This document shows, in pieces, positions 8,595 through 15,422 of a DNA stretch of 19,661 bases. Made by a program: the position numbers and the translations under genes. A model generated the notes under the pieces. It searched no databases. It was not told the DNA's origin and saw only the letters and a list, made by a program, of their open reading frames with translations. The stretch comes from Planctomycetota bacterium (GTDB taxonomy: Bacteria; Planctomycetota; Planctomycetia; Pirellulales; Lacipirellulaceae). The stretch's first letter is position 1. Every line of letters starts with the position of its first letter. The DNA lies in NCBI GenBank assembly GCA_022614705.1, contig JAKEIB010000330.1, forward strand, positions 1 through 19,661, in the 5' to 3' direction.

Positions 8595-8732
8595 TCAGTT
8601 ACTACAGCTGGAACAGTGGCCACTTGAGCCACTGCTAGTGGATCGTGCCGATCTTTCGCTTGCACAACTAATGACTCCCAGCAAAGTCGTCAGTAAAAGC
8701 AACAACATTGCTCCACGTCGATACCAGTTCAT
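8595..8732 (-). CDS. Small 45-residue lipoprotein with C-terminal Cys pair
   Basis: An ATG at 8732 opens a 45-codon frame ending in TGA at 8595-8597. It reads MNWYRRGAM, then a Leu-rich hydrophobic core, then a lipobox-like VISC (Cys23). A short Ser/Arg-rich stretch follows and it ends GHCSSCSN, a CxxC pair with an adjacent His. A basic n-region, hydrophobic core and lipobox make an exported lipoprotein plausible. The terminal CxxC fits the metal-binding theme of the cluster. No strong Shine-Dalgarno is seen; Met9 (GGAG just upstream) is an alternative start. It fills the gap between the 134-residue lipoprotein gene and cusB. I do not recognise a family. Confidence 0.6.
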   Translation of the reverse strand: MNWYRRGAMLLLLLTTLLGVISCASERSARSTSSGSSGHCSSCSN

Positions 8733-8807
8733 CGCACGGACTCATTTCCGCAAAATGGTGCCGGTTTCCCTGGCAATCCCCGATTGCTCATTCCCGAAAA
8801 ATGATGC

Positions 8808-9212
8808 CTATTTCTTCAACTTAGCCAGATATTCATCCGGCTTTGCCAGCAAGTTTTCCTGGCACCCTTCACAACAAATAAAGACTGGCTGTCCCGCGAC
8901 ATCGACCTTGATCGGAGCGCCCATTGATCCCAGCAATTCGCCTGTAACGGGGCAAATTCTCTGCTTCTCAGCAAGCGCTCGGTCGTCAGCCGAAAGTTTG
9001 GCAAAGGCAGCCACGATATCGGCATTCGCTGATCCTTCGTTTCCCGCCTCCGATGCGTGATGGTCCGCAAGGTCGTGGTCGGTGTGATCATGTTCATCGG
9101 TCGCAGCAGAGTCCGGTGTCGTCGGCGACCGCGGAGTCGAACTGCTGCAACCTACAAATCCCCAGGCAAGGCCCAGAAGCAGCAGTAGGGCAATAGCAAA
9201 GTTGGTTCGCAT
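8808..9212 (-). CDS. Lipoprotein with His-rich linker and CusB-like C-terminal metal domain
   Basis: The 134-residue protein starts at ATG 9212, with GGAGG 8 nt upstream; the longer frame reads into the upstream repeat and is not credible. The signal peptide ends in a lipobox GFVGC (Cys22). A His/Asp-rich linker follows (EHDHTDHDLADHHASEAG, about 40-57). The C-terminal domain (about 70-134) has RICPV (Cys88), LGSMGAPIKVD and VFICCEGC (Cys113, 114, 117). That domain matches the C-terminus of the CusB encoded downstream almost motif for motif. It probably binds a soft metal in the periplasm and hands it to, or buffers it for, the pump. Confidence 0.85.
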   Translation of the reverse strand: MRTNFAIALLLLLGLAWGFVGCSSSTPRSPTTPDSAATDEHDHTDHDLADHHASEAGNEGSANADIVAAFAKLSADDRALAEKQRICPVTGELLGSMGAPIKVDVAGQPVFICCEGCQENLLAKPDEYLAKLKK

Positions 9213-9272
9213 TCCTAATCCTCCAATTTGTGAAACTGTCTTCCGAAACATTTCCTTGTAATCATCCAAGAC

Positions 9273-9334
9273 GGCAGCCGTGGCGCAAGCCAGCCAAACA
9301 ATTGGTGCTAACCCGCCAGCCTGGCACGGCTGCC
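9273..9334 (+). repeat. REP-like palindromic repeat, copy 2
   Basis: This 62-bp copy of the element at 8521-8583 has the same GGCAGCCGTG/CACGGCTGCC ends and the same orientation. The copies differ by two substitutions near the left end and by a 4-6 bp stretch in the middle (ACATAAGGG versus ACAATTGG). It lies between the CPMHP protein gene and the 134-residue lipoprotein gene, so both full copies occupy intergenic gaps within one minus-strand gene row. Confidence 0.75.
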
Positions 9335-9345
9335 ACCGCTTACTG

Positions 9346-9855
9346 CTAGCATCCGCAACCTCGGCCGCCACTTCTGCCGCTGCCGTAGCTCCGCTGAGGC
9401 GCTGGCTTCGCTACGGCGGAGGCTGAGCCGTGATCCATTCCTTCCATGCCCATGTCCATCATCATCATGCACTTGCCGCAGCTGCACATGCCGTGGCTCA
9501 TGCTGCCGTGCTCCATCTGCATCCCTTGCATATCGTCGTGCGCTGACATCGACATGGCCCGGTGATCTTTGGGCGACGTTTCGCCATTCGTCGCCCCTTC
9601 GGTCGCTTCGAGAGCGACGAGTTTCATTGGCTTCAGCGCCATCCGGCAAAGCGGGCAGGCTCCCGGCTTCGCCTGGACAATTTGAGGGTGCATGGGGCAC
9701 GTATAGGCGAGCTTTGGTGGTGCCGCCGAAGCTGCCGCTTCTGGGTCGGCCAGAGACTTCGCCGGCGTCTGAGGCTGCTGGGCCAAGGCGGCTGCGCCGG
9801 CCGCGATCACGAGGAGCGCCATCGCTGGCGCGAGCGCGAGATAACTAATTTTCAT
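9346..9855 (-). CDS. Secreted Met/His/Cys-rich protein with CPMHP heavy-metal domain
   Basis: The start is ATG 9855 (MKISYLALAP) with AAAGGA upstream; a TTG six codons earlier is a weaker option. The 169-residue product has a signal peptide to about residue 25. A heavy-metal binding domain follows with YTCPMHPQIV (53-57) and CPLCRMALKP (67-76), the same module as in CusB. Then comes a Met-rich stretch with 14 Met between 101 and 140, including HGMCSCGKC followed by MMMM, and the tail ends GRGCGC. Thioether-rich clusters of this kind favour Cu(I) or Ag(I). It is probably a periplasmic metal sponge or chaperone for the pump. The Ser/Gly/Arg tail is low-complexity and may vary between strains. 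Confidence 0.85.
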   Translation of the reverse strand: MKISYLALAPAMALLVIAAGAAALAQQPQTPAKSLADPEAAASAAPPKLAYTCPMHPQIVQAKPGACPLCRMALKPMKLVALEATEGATNGETSPKDHRAMSMSAHDDMQGMQMEHGSMSHGMCSCGKCMMMMDMGMEGMDHGSASAVAKPAPQRSYGSGRSGGRGCGC

Positions 9856-9931
9856 CTTTCGGTCCTTTCTCAACGAAGGGGAAAACAGCGCCTGTGACAG
9901 TCAACACCCTCTTCTCTCGCCGATGTGGCAA

Positions 9932-10465
9932 CTACAGGTTTTCAGCCTTGATTCCCGCTTTGGTCAGCGCTTCGATCAACTGGGCACTCGTCAGATCGCC
10001 TTTCGCAGCGAACGCGACGCCGACTGAGTGCTTTGTCGGATATGTCGCTACTTGTTTCACGCCTTTCACCTTGCTCAATACCTCTTTGACCTGTTTCACT
10101 GTTGCATCATCCTTCAAAGCCGGCACCTTGAGCCCGAGCCAACCACCATAATGCATGTTGCTGCCCATCATGTGTGGCGTGGCTGCTATGAGTTGGGCGA
10201 CTTTTTGCGCGGGAAGTACTGCTTCATCAAATTCAACCCGCGCGTTCTTAGTCCTCCAATCGACCTTGATAGAACGGATTCCCTTCACGTCGCTGAGCGA
10301 CGACTCGACGGTTCGCGTGCAGGGCGGACAATGCAGGCCAGTGATCAGAAACATGGCTTTCGTCGCCTCCTTCTCTTCTCCTGCAGCACGATGCGGCTCA
10401 TCCGCGAACGTGGTTGCGACGAGGCCGAGTAAAACTGTGCCGGCGAGAATCAAGATTTTAGTCAT
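9932..10465 (-). CDS. Secreted tandem HMA-domain protein
   Basis: The 177-residue protein starts at ATG 10465, with GGAGA upstream; an apparent extension to 10639 overlaps the previous gene and is discarded. The signal peptide ends near TTFADEP (about 22). The first HMA domain (about 37-100) has GLHCPPC (Cys46, Cys49). A second HMA-like repeat (about 110-177: LKVPALKDDATVKQVKEVLS then KVKGVKQV) keeps the beta-alpha-beta pattern but has lost both Cys. It is probably a periplasmic copper-type chaperone with one active and one structural domain. A Met/His segment between the domains (HMMGSNMH) may add ligands. It lies upstream of the CPMHP gene on the same strand. Confidence 0.83.
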   Translation of the reverse strand: MTKILILAGTVLLGLVATTFADEPHRAAGEEKEATKAMFLITGLHCPPCTRTVESSLSDVKGIRSIKVDWRTKNARVEFDEAVLPAQKVAQLIAATPHMMGSNMHYGGWLGLKVPALKDDATVKQVKEVLSKVKGVKQVATYPTKHSVGVAFAAKGDLTSAQLIEALTKAGIKAENL

Positions 10466-10587
10466 GTAACTTCTCCGATTTGCAAGATGCCTGCGAATCA
10501 TCATCCCTGGCCCGGCTTGGGACCGCACCAGGGACATGAACAACTTGTAGCCTGCGAAGTGACTCGAATTGCATCCGAGGCGCTTTT

Positions 10588-11103
10588 CTAGTTGCGATAG
10601 TTGTTTCGTTCCGCCTTTGACCCCGACTGCCAAGACCACGACCGGGAAGAACGCATCCTCGGAGCCGAATAGGTCCTCGGAGCCGAATACGTTCCGGTCG
10701 ACGTCCCTGATTCGCTAGTCGAAGGCTCGTAGGAATAACTGCGACGTGTTTCCGTCGACCGCTGTGTCGTTGCCGGAGCGGGCGCAGAAGTCACCGTGCC
10801 GCCACAACCACCGCTGACAGTGCTTTGTTGCGACGGCTCATAGGAGTAACTGCGCCGCTCGGTTGGCGCCTGAGCCACCGCGTTCGGAACCGGTTCGGAT
10901 CGCACGATCACCGGTGCAGTGCTGCGATACATGGGCCGAGATCGCGTGAACGACCGGGACGACCGTTGTGAGTTCCAGGTTCCAGGATGCAGGCGCGCCT
11001 CGCCAACAACTCCACCTACGCTTTTCTGGGCAACAGCAACCGCCGGGACGTAAAGCCCTGCGATGGCAGCCATTAACATCAGTATTTTGAAGTAGCGATT
11101 CAT
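10588..11103 (-). CDS. Secreted Ser/Arg-rich low-complexity protein
   Basis: The ATG at 11103 (MNRYFKILMLMAAIAGLYVP) follows AAAGGCGG; seven upstream codons are excluded. A clear signal peptide (to about 26) precedes a low-complexity body rich in Ser, Arg, Thr and Pro. It has two RRSYSYEPS repeats, two TYSAPR repeats and one GGCGG site. The product is 171 residues. I do not recognise a family; such proteins in planctomycetes are often envelope-associated and poorly conserved. The position inside the metal cluster, on the same strand, is the only hint of function. Confidence 0.65.
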   Translation of the reverse strand: MNRYFKILMLMAAIAGLYVPAVAVAQKSVGGVVGEARLHPGTWNSQRSSRSFTRSRPMYRSTAPVIVRSEPVPNAVAQAPTERRSYSYEPSQQSTVSGGCGGTVTSAPAPATTQRSTETRRSYSYEPSTSESGTSTGTYSAPRTYSAPRMRSSRSWSWQSGSKAERNNYRN

Positions 11104-11165
11104 GGTATTCCGCCTTTCACGCAAAAGGACGACTCATGCCAACCCACCGTGGGCCAGCCAGTGCC

Positions 11166-11185
11166 AACTCGTTACGACACGAGTT
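11166..11185. promoter_or_regulatory. Inverted repeat upstream of the Ser/Arg-rich gene
   Basis: AACTCGT and ACGAGTT form a perfect 7-bp dyad around a 6-bp spacer in the 221-bp gap between the Ser/Arg-rich gene and the Cys-rich gene. There is no following T run on either strand, so it is more like an operator or RNA hairpin than an intrinsic terminator. The rest of this gap shows no convincing gene; the 62-codon minus-strand frame there has no signal sequence or motif. Confidence 0.25.
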
Positions 11186-11324
11186 CGATTCGTGCGACGT
11201 ATCGCTGGAGAAATGAACCGGCAGCGTTAACGCCACAGAATTCGAATAGGCCAAATCGACCACCGCAATGCTTTGCGTGGTCCGAAGGCCCATGAAGCGC
11301 AGCAAGATGCCGCGCTGAAGAAAA

Positions 11325-11813
11325 TCAGATGACTAGGCGGCGCAGCGTGACGACGAGATCGTCTGGTGGTGCGGTGAGAAGTGCCGAGACATCGTGACGG
11401 TAGGCCAGTTGATTGACCACGATCGGCAGATCGATCGTGTCCAAATCTAGCGACAAGTTAAGATCAACTCCCGTATGCACTGAGACGACAGTCGCCGGAA
11501 TGGCCTCATGTACTGCAACGCCTTTGCAATGATGACCGCGGAATCCCGTTGCCCCGTCCGACGGTTTGCTGTCCTCAGCGGGTGCCGCTCTTCCAACTTT
11601 GCTGCAGCAGGGGCAAGTCGATGAGCCTCCGCCGCATTTAGCGCACTTGCCGTGTGAGTTACAGCAGTTGCAATGGCAGGTCGACTCAAAGTGCCCGGTG
11701 CAGCCGCAACCATAGACAGTTCGGCTATTGATAACAGCCAATGGCAGCATGGCCCAGACGGCGATTGTCTGCCATCGATTGCGAGCAGCTCGGTTTAGTC
11801 GAATGCCGGCCAT
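11325..11813 (-). CDS. Cys-rich secreted metallothionein-like protein
   Basis: The 162-residue protein starts at ATG 11813, with AGGA nine bases upstream and a promoter-like sequence just beyond. A basic N-terminus and a hydrophobic stretch (about 15-35) suggest export. The next 35 residues hold eleven Cys: CGC (36-38), CHCNCC (46-51), CAKC (57-60) and CPCC (67-70), with His41, His47 and His54 nearby; Cys96 follows HH. The C-terminal half is Asp/Leu-rich without Cys. Dense CxC, CC and CxxC motifs indicate soft-metal or zinc binding. I do not recognise the family; bacterial metallothioneins are normally cytoplasmic and shorter. Confidence 0.7.
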   Translation of the reverse strand: MAGIRLNRAARNRWQTIAVWAMLPLAVINSRTVYGCGCTGHFESTCHCNCCNSHGKCAKCGGGSSTCPCCSKVGRAAPAEDSKPSDGATGFRGHHCKGVAVHEAIPATVVSVHTGVDLNLSLDLDTIDLPIVVNQLAYRHDVSALLTAPPDDLVVTLRRLVI

Positions 11814-11838
11814 TACGTGCTTCCTGGCGTTGCGCTTA

Positions 11839-11868
11839 ATTCTAGGGGTGGGTGAAAACGCACGTCAA
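11839..11868 (-). promoter_or_regulatory. Sigma-70-like promoter for the small metal-protein genes
   Basis: On the minus strand TTGACG (-35, 11863-11868) and TAGAAT (-10, 11839-11844) are separated by 18 bp. The expected start lies about 20 nt before the ATG at 11813, with the ribosome site AGGA between them. It is the best promoter match I found in the cluster, and could drive the minus-strand genes from 11813 down to 1470. Confidence 0.5.
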
Positions 11869-12107
11869 ACCGACTTTACCCCGCATTGCTACGCGGTTTC
11901 CAACGACCTAGTTCGGCATCTGCTGTGCCAATTGATAACCTCCTTCACCGAACAGTCCGGCGAATTCTGAACGCAGAGATGCCCTAACTCCTTAACCATA
12001 GCTTATTTCCGGCAGAACGCTGTCACCCCGGATTTCGCGACTCATGGGGCGTGGAGCGCTCCCGTTACGATGCAATTGCTGCCATCGGGCTCGTGATTGC
12101 ACATTGA

Positions 12108-12127
12108 AGCGCGCGTTCCTGCGCGCT
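12108..12127. other. GC-rich hairpin in the 362-bp gap after the peptidase gene
   Basis: AGCGCGC and GCGCGCT form a perfect 7-bp stem with a 6-nt loop, about 50 nt past the peptidase stop on the minus strand. No T run follows, so it would be at most a Rho-dependent pause or RNA-protecting structure. In the rest of 11869-12175 I see no gene, only scattered short frames. Confidence 0.3.
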
Positions 12128-12175
12128 AGACAGCACACAGCCCCAAGTTCGGAAGGCGTTCAACCGCTCATTGAA

Positions 12176-13063
12176 TCAACCACCGTTGTGTGAAGAGTCA
12201 GCGAAATCGAGATCCTGCCGCCACTGGCGGTCCAGTTCGCCAATACCGTCAATCTCATAGCACCCTTGCAACGCGGAATCGTAACCCTCAAGCCTTGCCC
12301 GCTCCATGAACGCCACGAACTGGGCAGGACTTTTTCGCCCAACCAGAAACGCTGTGAGCGATGCGCTCTGTCCATAGAACGCGCCAAACCGATCCGGCCG
12401 TGGGTAATCTTCCATCGCCAGAAGTGCCGCCGCATGAAATGCCGTCCCATTTGAATAGGCAATTCTGAGATCGTTCCGATGGCGACCTTGCTTGGCTTGC
12501 GGGTCGGCCAAGATCGCAATACCTTCGTCAGCCCATCGCGGCAATGGGTCGGACGCAAACTTCTCACTGAGAACGACGTGCGTCAGCTCATGAGGCAACG
12601 CTGCGTTCAGGAAGTCTGTGTCAGCTTCAAGCAGGTCGATGCGCCGCGCAACGATCCGGCCCTTACTGGTCTTGATCGACGAAGAGCCTACGGTGCGATC
12701 GCCACCGCGACCAACTGCCTCGATGTAACTTCGGCGGCTACCGTGCAGAACGATTTGACACAATGGGTTCCAGGCATCTGGCGTATCTTTGCCGAGCCAT
12801 TTGGCGCGCAAGGTGTTCCGCAACGTTTCCGCATGGCGCGCGAGGTGAGTCGCCGATGATTGCGATCGTTCGCAGCAAACCTGAAAGTTTGCCGTTTCCA
12901 GTATGAACCAACGACCTTGTCGATATGTCCGATCGACGTGCGGGCAATTGGGGCAAGTGCAAACCGTGCCTCTATCGCATTGGGCAAGGACACTTTGCGG
13001 TGCGAACGCGTAACTGAGAACGATAAGTGCGAGTGTTATGTAAAGCCCGGTCGGATTCCGCAT
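12176..13063 (-). CDS. Secreted zinc metallopeptidase of the peptidase-MA type
   Basis: The start is ATG 13063 (MRNPTGLYITLALIVLSYAF), giving 295 residues; 44 earlier codons lack any signal and are excluded. The signal peptide is cut near SVLAQ (about 28). A Cys segment CTCPNCPH (35-42) follows at the mature N-terminus. The line ETANFQVCC resembles the start of peptidase-MA domains. The zinc site is PHELTHVVL (His158, Glu159, His162), with a third ligand Glu180 in RWADEGIA. It probably cleaves proteins in the periplasm. The Cys cluster may bind metal and link it to the neighbouring efflux genes; that is inference. It is divergent from the TolC-family gene and lies 362 nt before the Cys-rich gene. 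Confidence 0.78.
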   Translation of the reverse strand: MRNPTGLYITLALIVLSYAFAPQSVLAQCDRGTVCTCPNCPHVDRTYRQGRWFILETANFQVCCERSQSSATHLARHAETLRNTLRAKWLGKDTPDAWNPLCQIVLHGSRRSYIEAVGRGGDRTVGSSSIKTSKGRIVARRIDLLEADTDFLNAALPHELTHVVLSEKFASDPLPRWADEGIAILADPQAKQGRHRNDLRIAYSNGTAFHAAALLAMEDYPRPDRFGAFYGQSASLTAFLVGRKSPAQFVAFMERARLEGYDSALQGCYEIDGIGELDRQWRQDLDFADSSHNGG

Positions 13064-13234
13064 TACTCCATTTCCGCCACACCGCCTGTAGGTGAGACGG
13101 CCGAGAGATCGCAAGAGACATGCCGAGGGAAAAATGTGTCCCCTCGACGAGCCAAGCCACACGCGCAAACCTCTGTCTTTGCACGACTTATGCAACTCCC
13201 GTTTTGCCGGATGTGATCAGTCAGTCATTCTTAT

Positions 13235-13244
13235 GACAGCTGTC
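13235..13244. promoter_or_regulatory. Palindrome in the divergent intergenic region
   Basis: GACAGCTGTC is a perfect 10-bp palindrome within the 432-bp region between the peptidase gene and the TolC-family gene. It is a candidate operator for a metal-responsive repressor or activator, although no such regulator is encoded in the window. Direct TCAGTCAGTCA repeats lie just upstream. Confidence 0.25.
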
Positions 13245-13311
13245 GTGCTCAAAAATCAGGCGTTGGCTGCTCCACTTGCTAGCGTCATCCGACGGCTAAC
13301 TTTGTGAAAGC

Positions 13312-13340
13312 GTGACGGTTGCAGGAATCGTAACCGTCGC
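13312..13340 (+). promoter_or_regulatory. Stem-loop upstream of the TolC-family gene
   Basis: GACGGTT (13314-13320) and AACCGTC (13332-13338) form a 7-bp inverted repeat around 11 bases, extendable by a wobble and one more pair. It lies about 155 bp before the start at 13496. It could be an operator or leader hairpin. There is no T run. Confidence 0.3.
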
Positions 13341-13444
13341 CTCCGCCGGGACTGCCGGTTGTTCCACGAAAACCGCTCGCTTGCGACTTCTAAGCGTACC
13401 GATTCTTCCAATGGGATCGTTCCTGCCGAACGTAAGCCCTTCCT

Positions 13445-13460
13445 GCTAACCCGCCAGCCT
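13445..13460 (+). repeat. Fragment of the REP-like repeat
   Basis: The 16 bases gctaacccgccagcct match the core of the two full repeats at 8521-8583 and 9273-9334, but neither terminal inverted repeat is present. It is probably a decayed third copy, 35 bp before the outer-membrane channel gene. Confidence 0.5.
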
Positions 13461-13495
13461 CGATTCCTGCCCGCCAGTTGCCGCACGGAGGCGTC

Positions 13496-14947
13496 ATGTC
13501 GCTTGTCCGAATAGCGCAACTATGCGCGCTGATAATCGTCGTAATGAGTGGCTGCCGCTCGGCTCCGACGACGACCGTATCAAACGCCCCGCCACTTCCT
13601 GCCTCAGCGGACCCTGTCGGTGCCGAGGCGGCGGAAGCACTGCAACCGGCCATTGCGAACGTGTCCTTTGAAGAACCGCTTCCCGTCGCGGGCGACGCAT
13701 TAAATTCGGACTTCGATTCGCAACATGAGTTGTCGTTGCCTAGACTTATCGAAGAAGTGCAGACTCGTAATCCATCGCTGCAAGCAATGGTTGCCGCGTG
13801 GCAGGCGGCCGCGCAGCGATATCCTCAAGCGATCTCACTTGATGATCCCATGTTCATGGCGATGGCTGCTCCCGCTTCGTTTGATTCGCCAGACGTCGAA
13901 GCCGGGTACGTTCTGCAAGGCTCGCAAAAGTTTCCTTGGTTTGGCAAACGCGCCGCCCGTGGTCGCATTGCCAGAGCCGAGACGAACGCCGCCTATCATG
14001 ACCTGGAAGACAGCCGCTTACGCCTCGCCGAAGCGACTCAACTGGCTTACTTCGATTACTATTTGGCGCACCGCCAACAGGAACTGAATCGAGAGAACCT
14101 GGAGGTCATTCGCCAATTCCGCAAAACCGCACAGTCGCGATATCAAGCTAACCAGGTGACGCAGCAAGACGTGCTACAAGCTGAGGTGGAATTAGCCGAG
14201 TTGGAGCGGCGGATGATTGAGCTAGAGCGGATGAACCGTTTAGCGGCGGCGCGGGTGAACACGCTGTTGCGTCAACAGCCGTTCGCTCCTTTGCCGCCCC
14301 CTCCGGCGCAACTCAGCAGTCCGTCGGAGGAGCCAGATATAGAGACGCTTCAGCAGTTGGCTTTGAGTCAGCGCCCCGACTTGGCAGCACTCGGAGCCCG
14401 CGTCCGCGCGGAACAAGCCGCCGTTACTTTGGCCTGCAAAGAGTATTATCCGGACGTGGAAGTATTCGGCCGGTACGATTCATTCTGGCAGCCGGCCGAC
14501 ACTCAGAGTGACCTACGCGGGCAGGTCGGCGTCAATCTCAATGTTCCCATCTACCGTGGCAAACTTCACGCTTCGGTGCGGGAGGCCTTGTCCAAACTCA
14601 GTCAGCAACGCGCCGAATATGAACAACGCGAATTGGATATCCGTTATGAAGTCGCAGCTGCTTATGAGCAAGTGAGAGAAAGCCATCGCACCTTGCAGCT
14701 TTATGCTGAGCGACTGGTTCCTACGGCCGAACAGAACGTCGCTGCTGCTCGCTCGAACTATGACGTGAACAAGTCCAGTTTTCTTGATTTGGCAATCGCG
14801 CAGCGACAGTTGATTGACCTGCGTGAAAAGCGGGAAGAGGCGCTGGCCACATACCATAGTAGACGTGCCGAATTGATGCGCGCGGTGGGCGATTCGAGAG
14901 CGAATGCAAGATCGGCTGAGGAAGTATTGATGCCCGCTCCACAGTGA
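13496..14947 (+). CDS. TolC/CusC-family outer-membrane efflux lipoprotein
   Basis: The 483-residue protein starts at ATG 13496, with GGAGG six bases upstream; a TTG six codons earlier is discarded. The signal peptide ends in a lipobox VMSGC (Cys20). Two OEP repeats follow, the first opening LSLPRLIEEVQTRNPSLQAM, the second DIETLQQLALSQRPDLAALG. Both are long and helical with beta segments (for example EVFGRYDSFW). The family forms trimeric channels through the outer membrane and docks with CusB-type adaptors. By position it is the channel of this CusAB pump, here called CusC-like by context. It is the only cluster gene on the plus strand, divergent from the peptidase. Confidence 0.9.
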   Translation: MSLVRIAQLCALIIVVMSGCRSAPTTTVSNAPPLPASADPVGAEAAEALQPAIANVSFEEPLPVAGDALNSDFDSQHELSLPRLIEEVQTRNPSLQAMVAAWQAAAQRYPQAISLDDPMFMAMAAPASFDSPDVEAGYVLQGSQKFPWFGKRAARGRIARAETNAAYHDLEDSRLRLAEATQLAYFDYYLAHRQQELNRENLEVIRQFRKTAQSRYQANQVTQQDVLQAEVELAELERRMIELERMNRLAAARVNTLLRQQPFAPLPPPPAQLSSPSEEPDIETLQQLALSQRPDLAALGARVRAEQAAVTLACKEYYPDVEVFGRYDSFWQPADTQSDLRGQVGVNLNVPIYRGKLHASVREALSKLSQQRAEYEQRELDIRYEVAAAYEQVRESHRTLQLYAERLVPTAEQNVAAARSNYDVNKSSFLDLAIAQRQLIDLREKREEALATYHSRRAELMRAVGDSRANARSAEEVLMPAPQ

Positions 14948-15422
14948 CGCTTCGTTAAATCCAATTGGTCTATTCGGAAATGATTCGTTTGCCGGCACGC
15001 ATCGCGCTAAGTCTTTTGCAGGCCCTGGTTTTGAACGGTCGTGTCTAAACTCGTCCCGGAAAAAAGTTGAACACAAACGTGGAACTTGGAGCTTGCTGAG
15101 GCCAAAAGTAAGAGGGCAGTCCGGCAAGAAAAGCTGACGGCCTCGATTAAATTCGTCAAGTTACGGCCGAATTGACTGCAAGACTGCGGGTTGCGGTGTT
15201 CAAGGGCTGCCGGCCGTTGGCCGGTCGCTTGTGCAAACCAGACTTGCGATGCGTGGATGGGAAACTTAGGATTGAGTCTGCAAAAATCGAGGCTGGACTC
15301 GATTCGATTGTTAGGAAGTTGGGGACAAGGAAGCCGAAGAATAAGTGAGGCCGGGGCCCCGGATTCGGACGCCAAAAAGCTTGTGCAAACGCATTTTCTA
15401 ATTATAAATTGCCTTGAATTAT
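14948..15422. other. Gene-free right arm of the island with two arm-type sites
   Basis: This 475-bp stretch has no believable gene. It holds TGTGCAAAC at 15230-15238 and 15382-15390, the same 9-mer seen beside the left repeat. It also has a CCGGCC/GGCCGG hairpin at 15210-15224 directly before the first site and a perfect 12-bp palindrome CCGGGGCCCCGG at 15351-15362. Together these look like a recombination arm with integrase sites. A minus-strand frame across it reads antisense to the tRNA-like sequence and is not a gene. Confidence 0.45.

Noticed and set aside
10503..10533. TCCCTGG/CCAGGGA inverted repeat with a 17-nt loop
   Set aside because: Loop is long and no T run or second copy supports a function.
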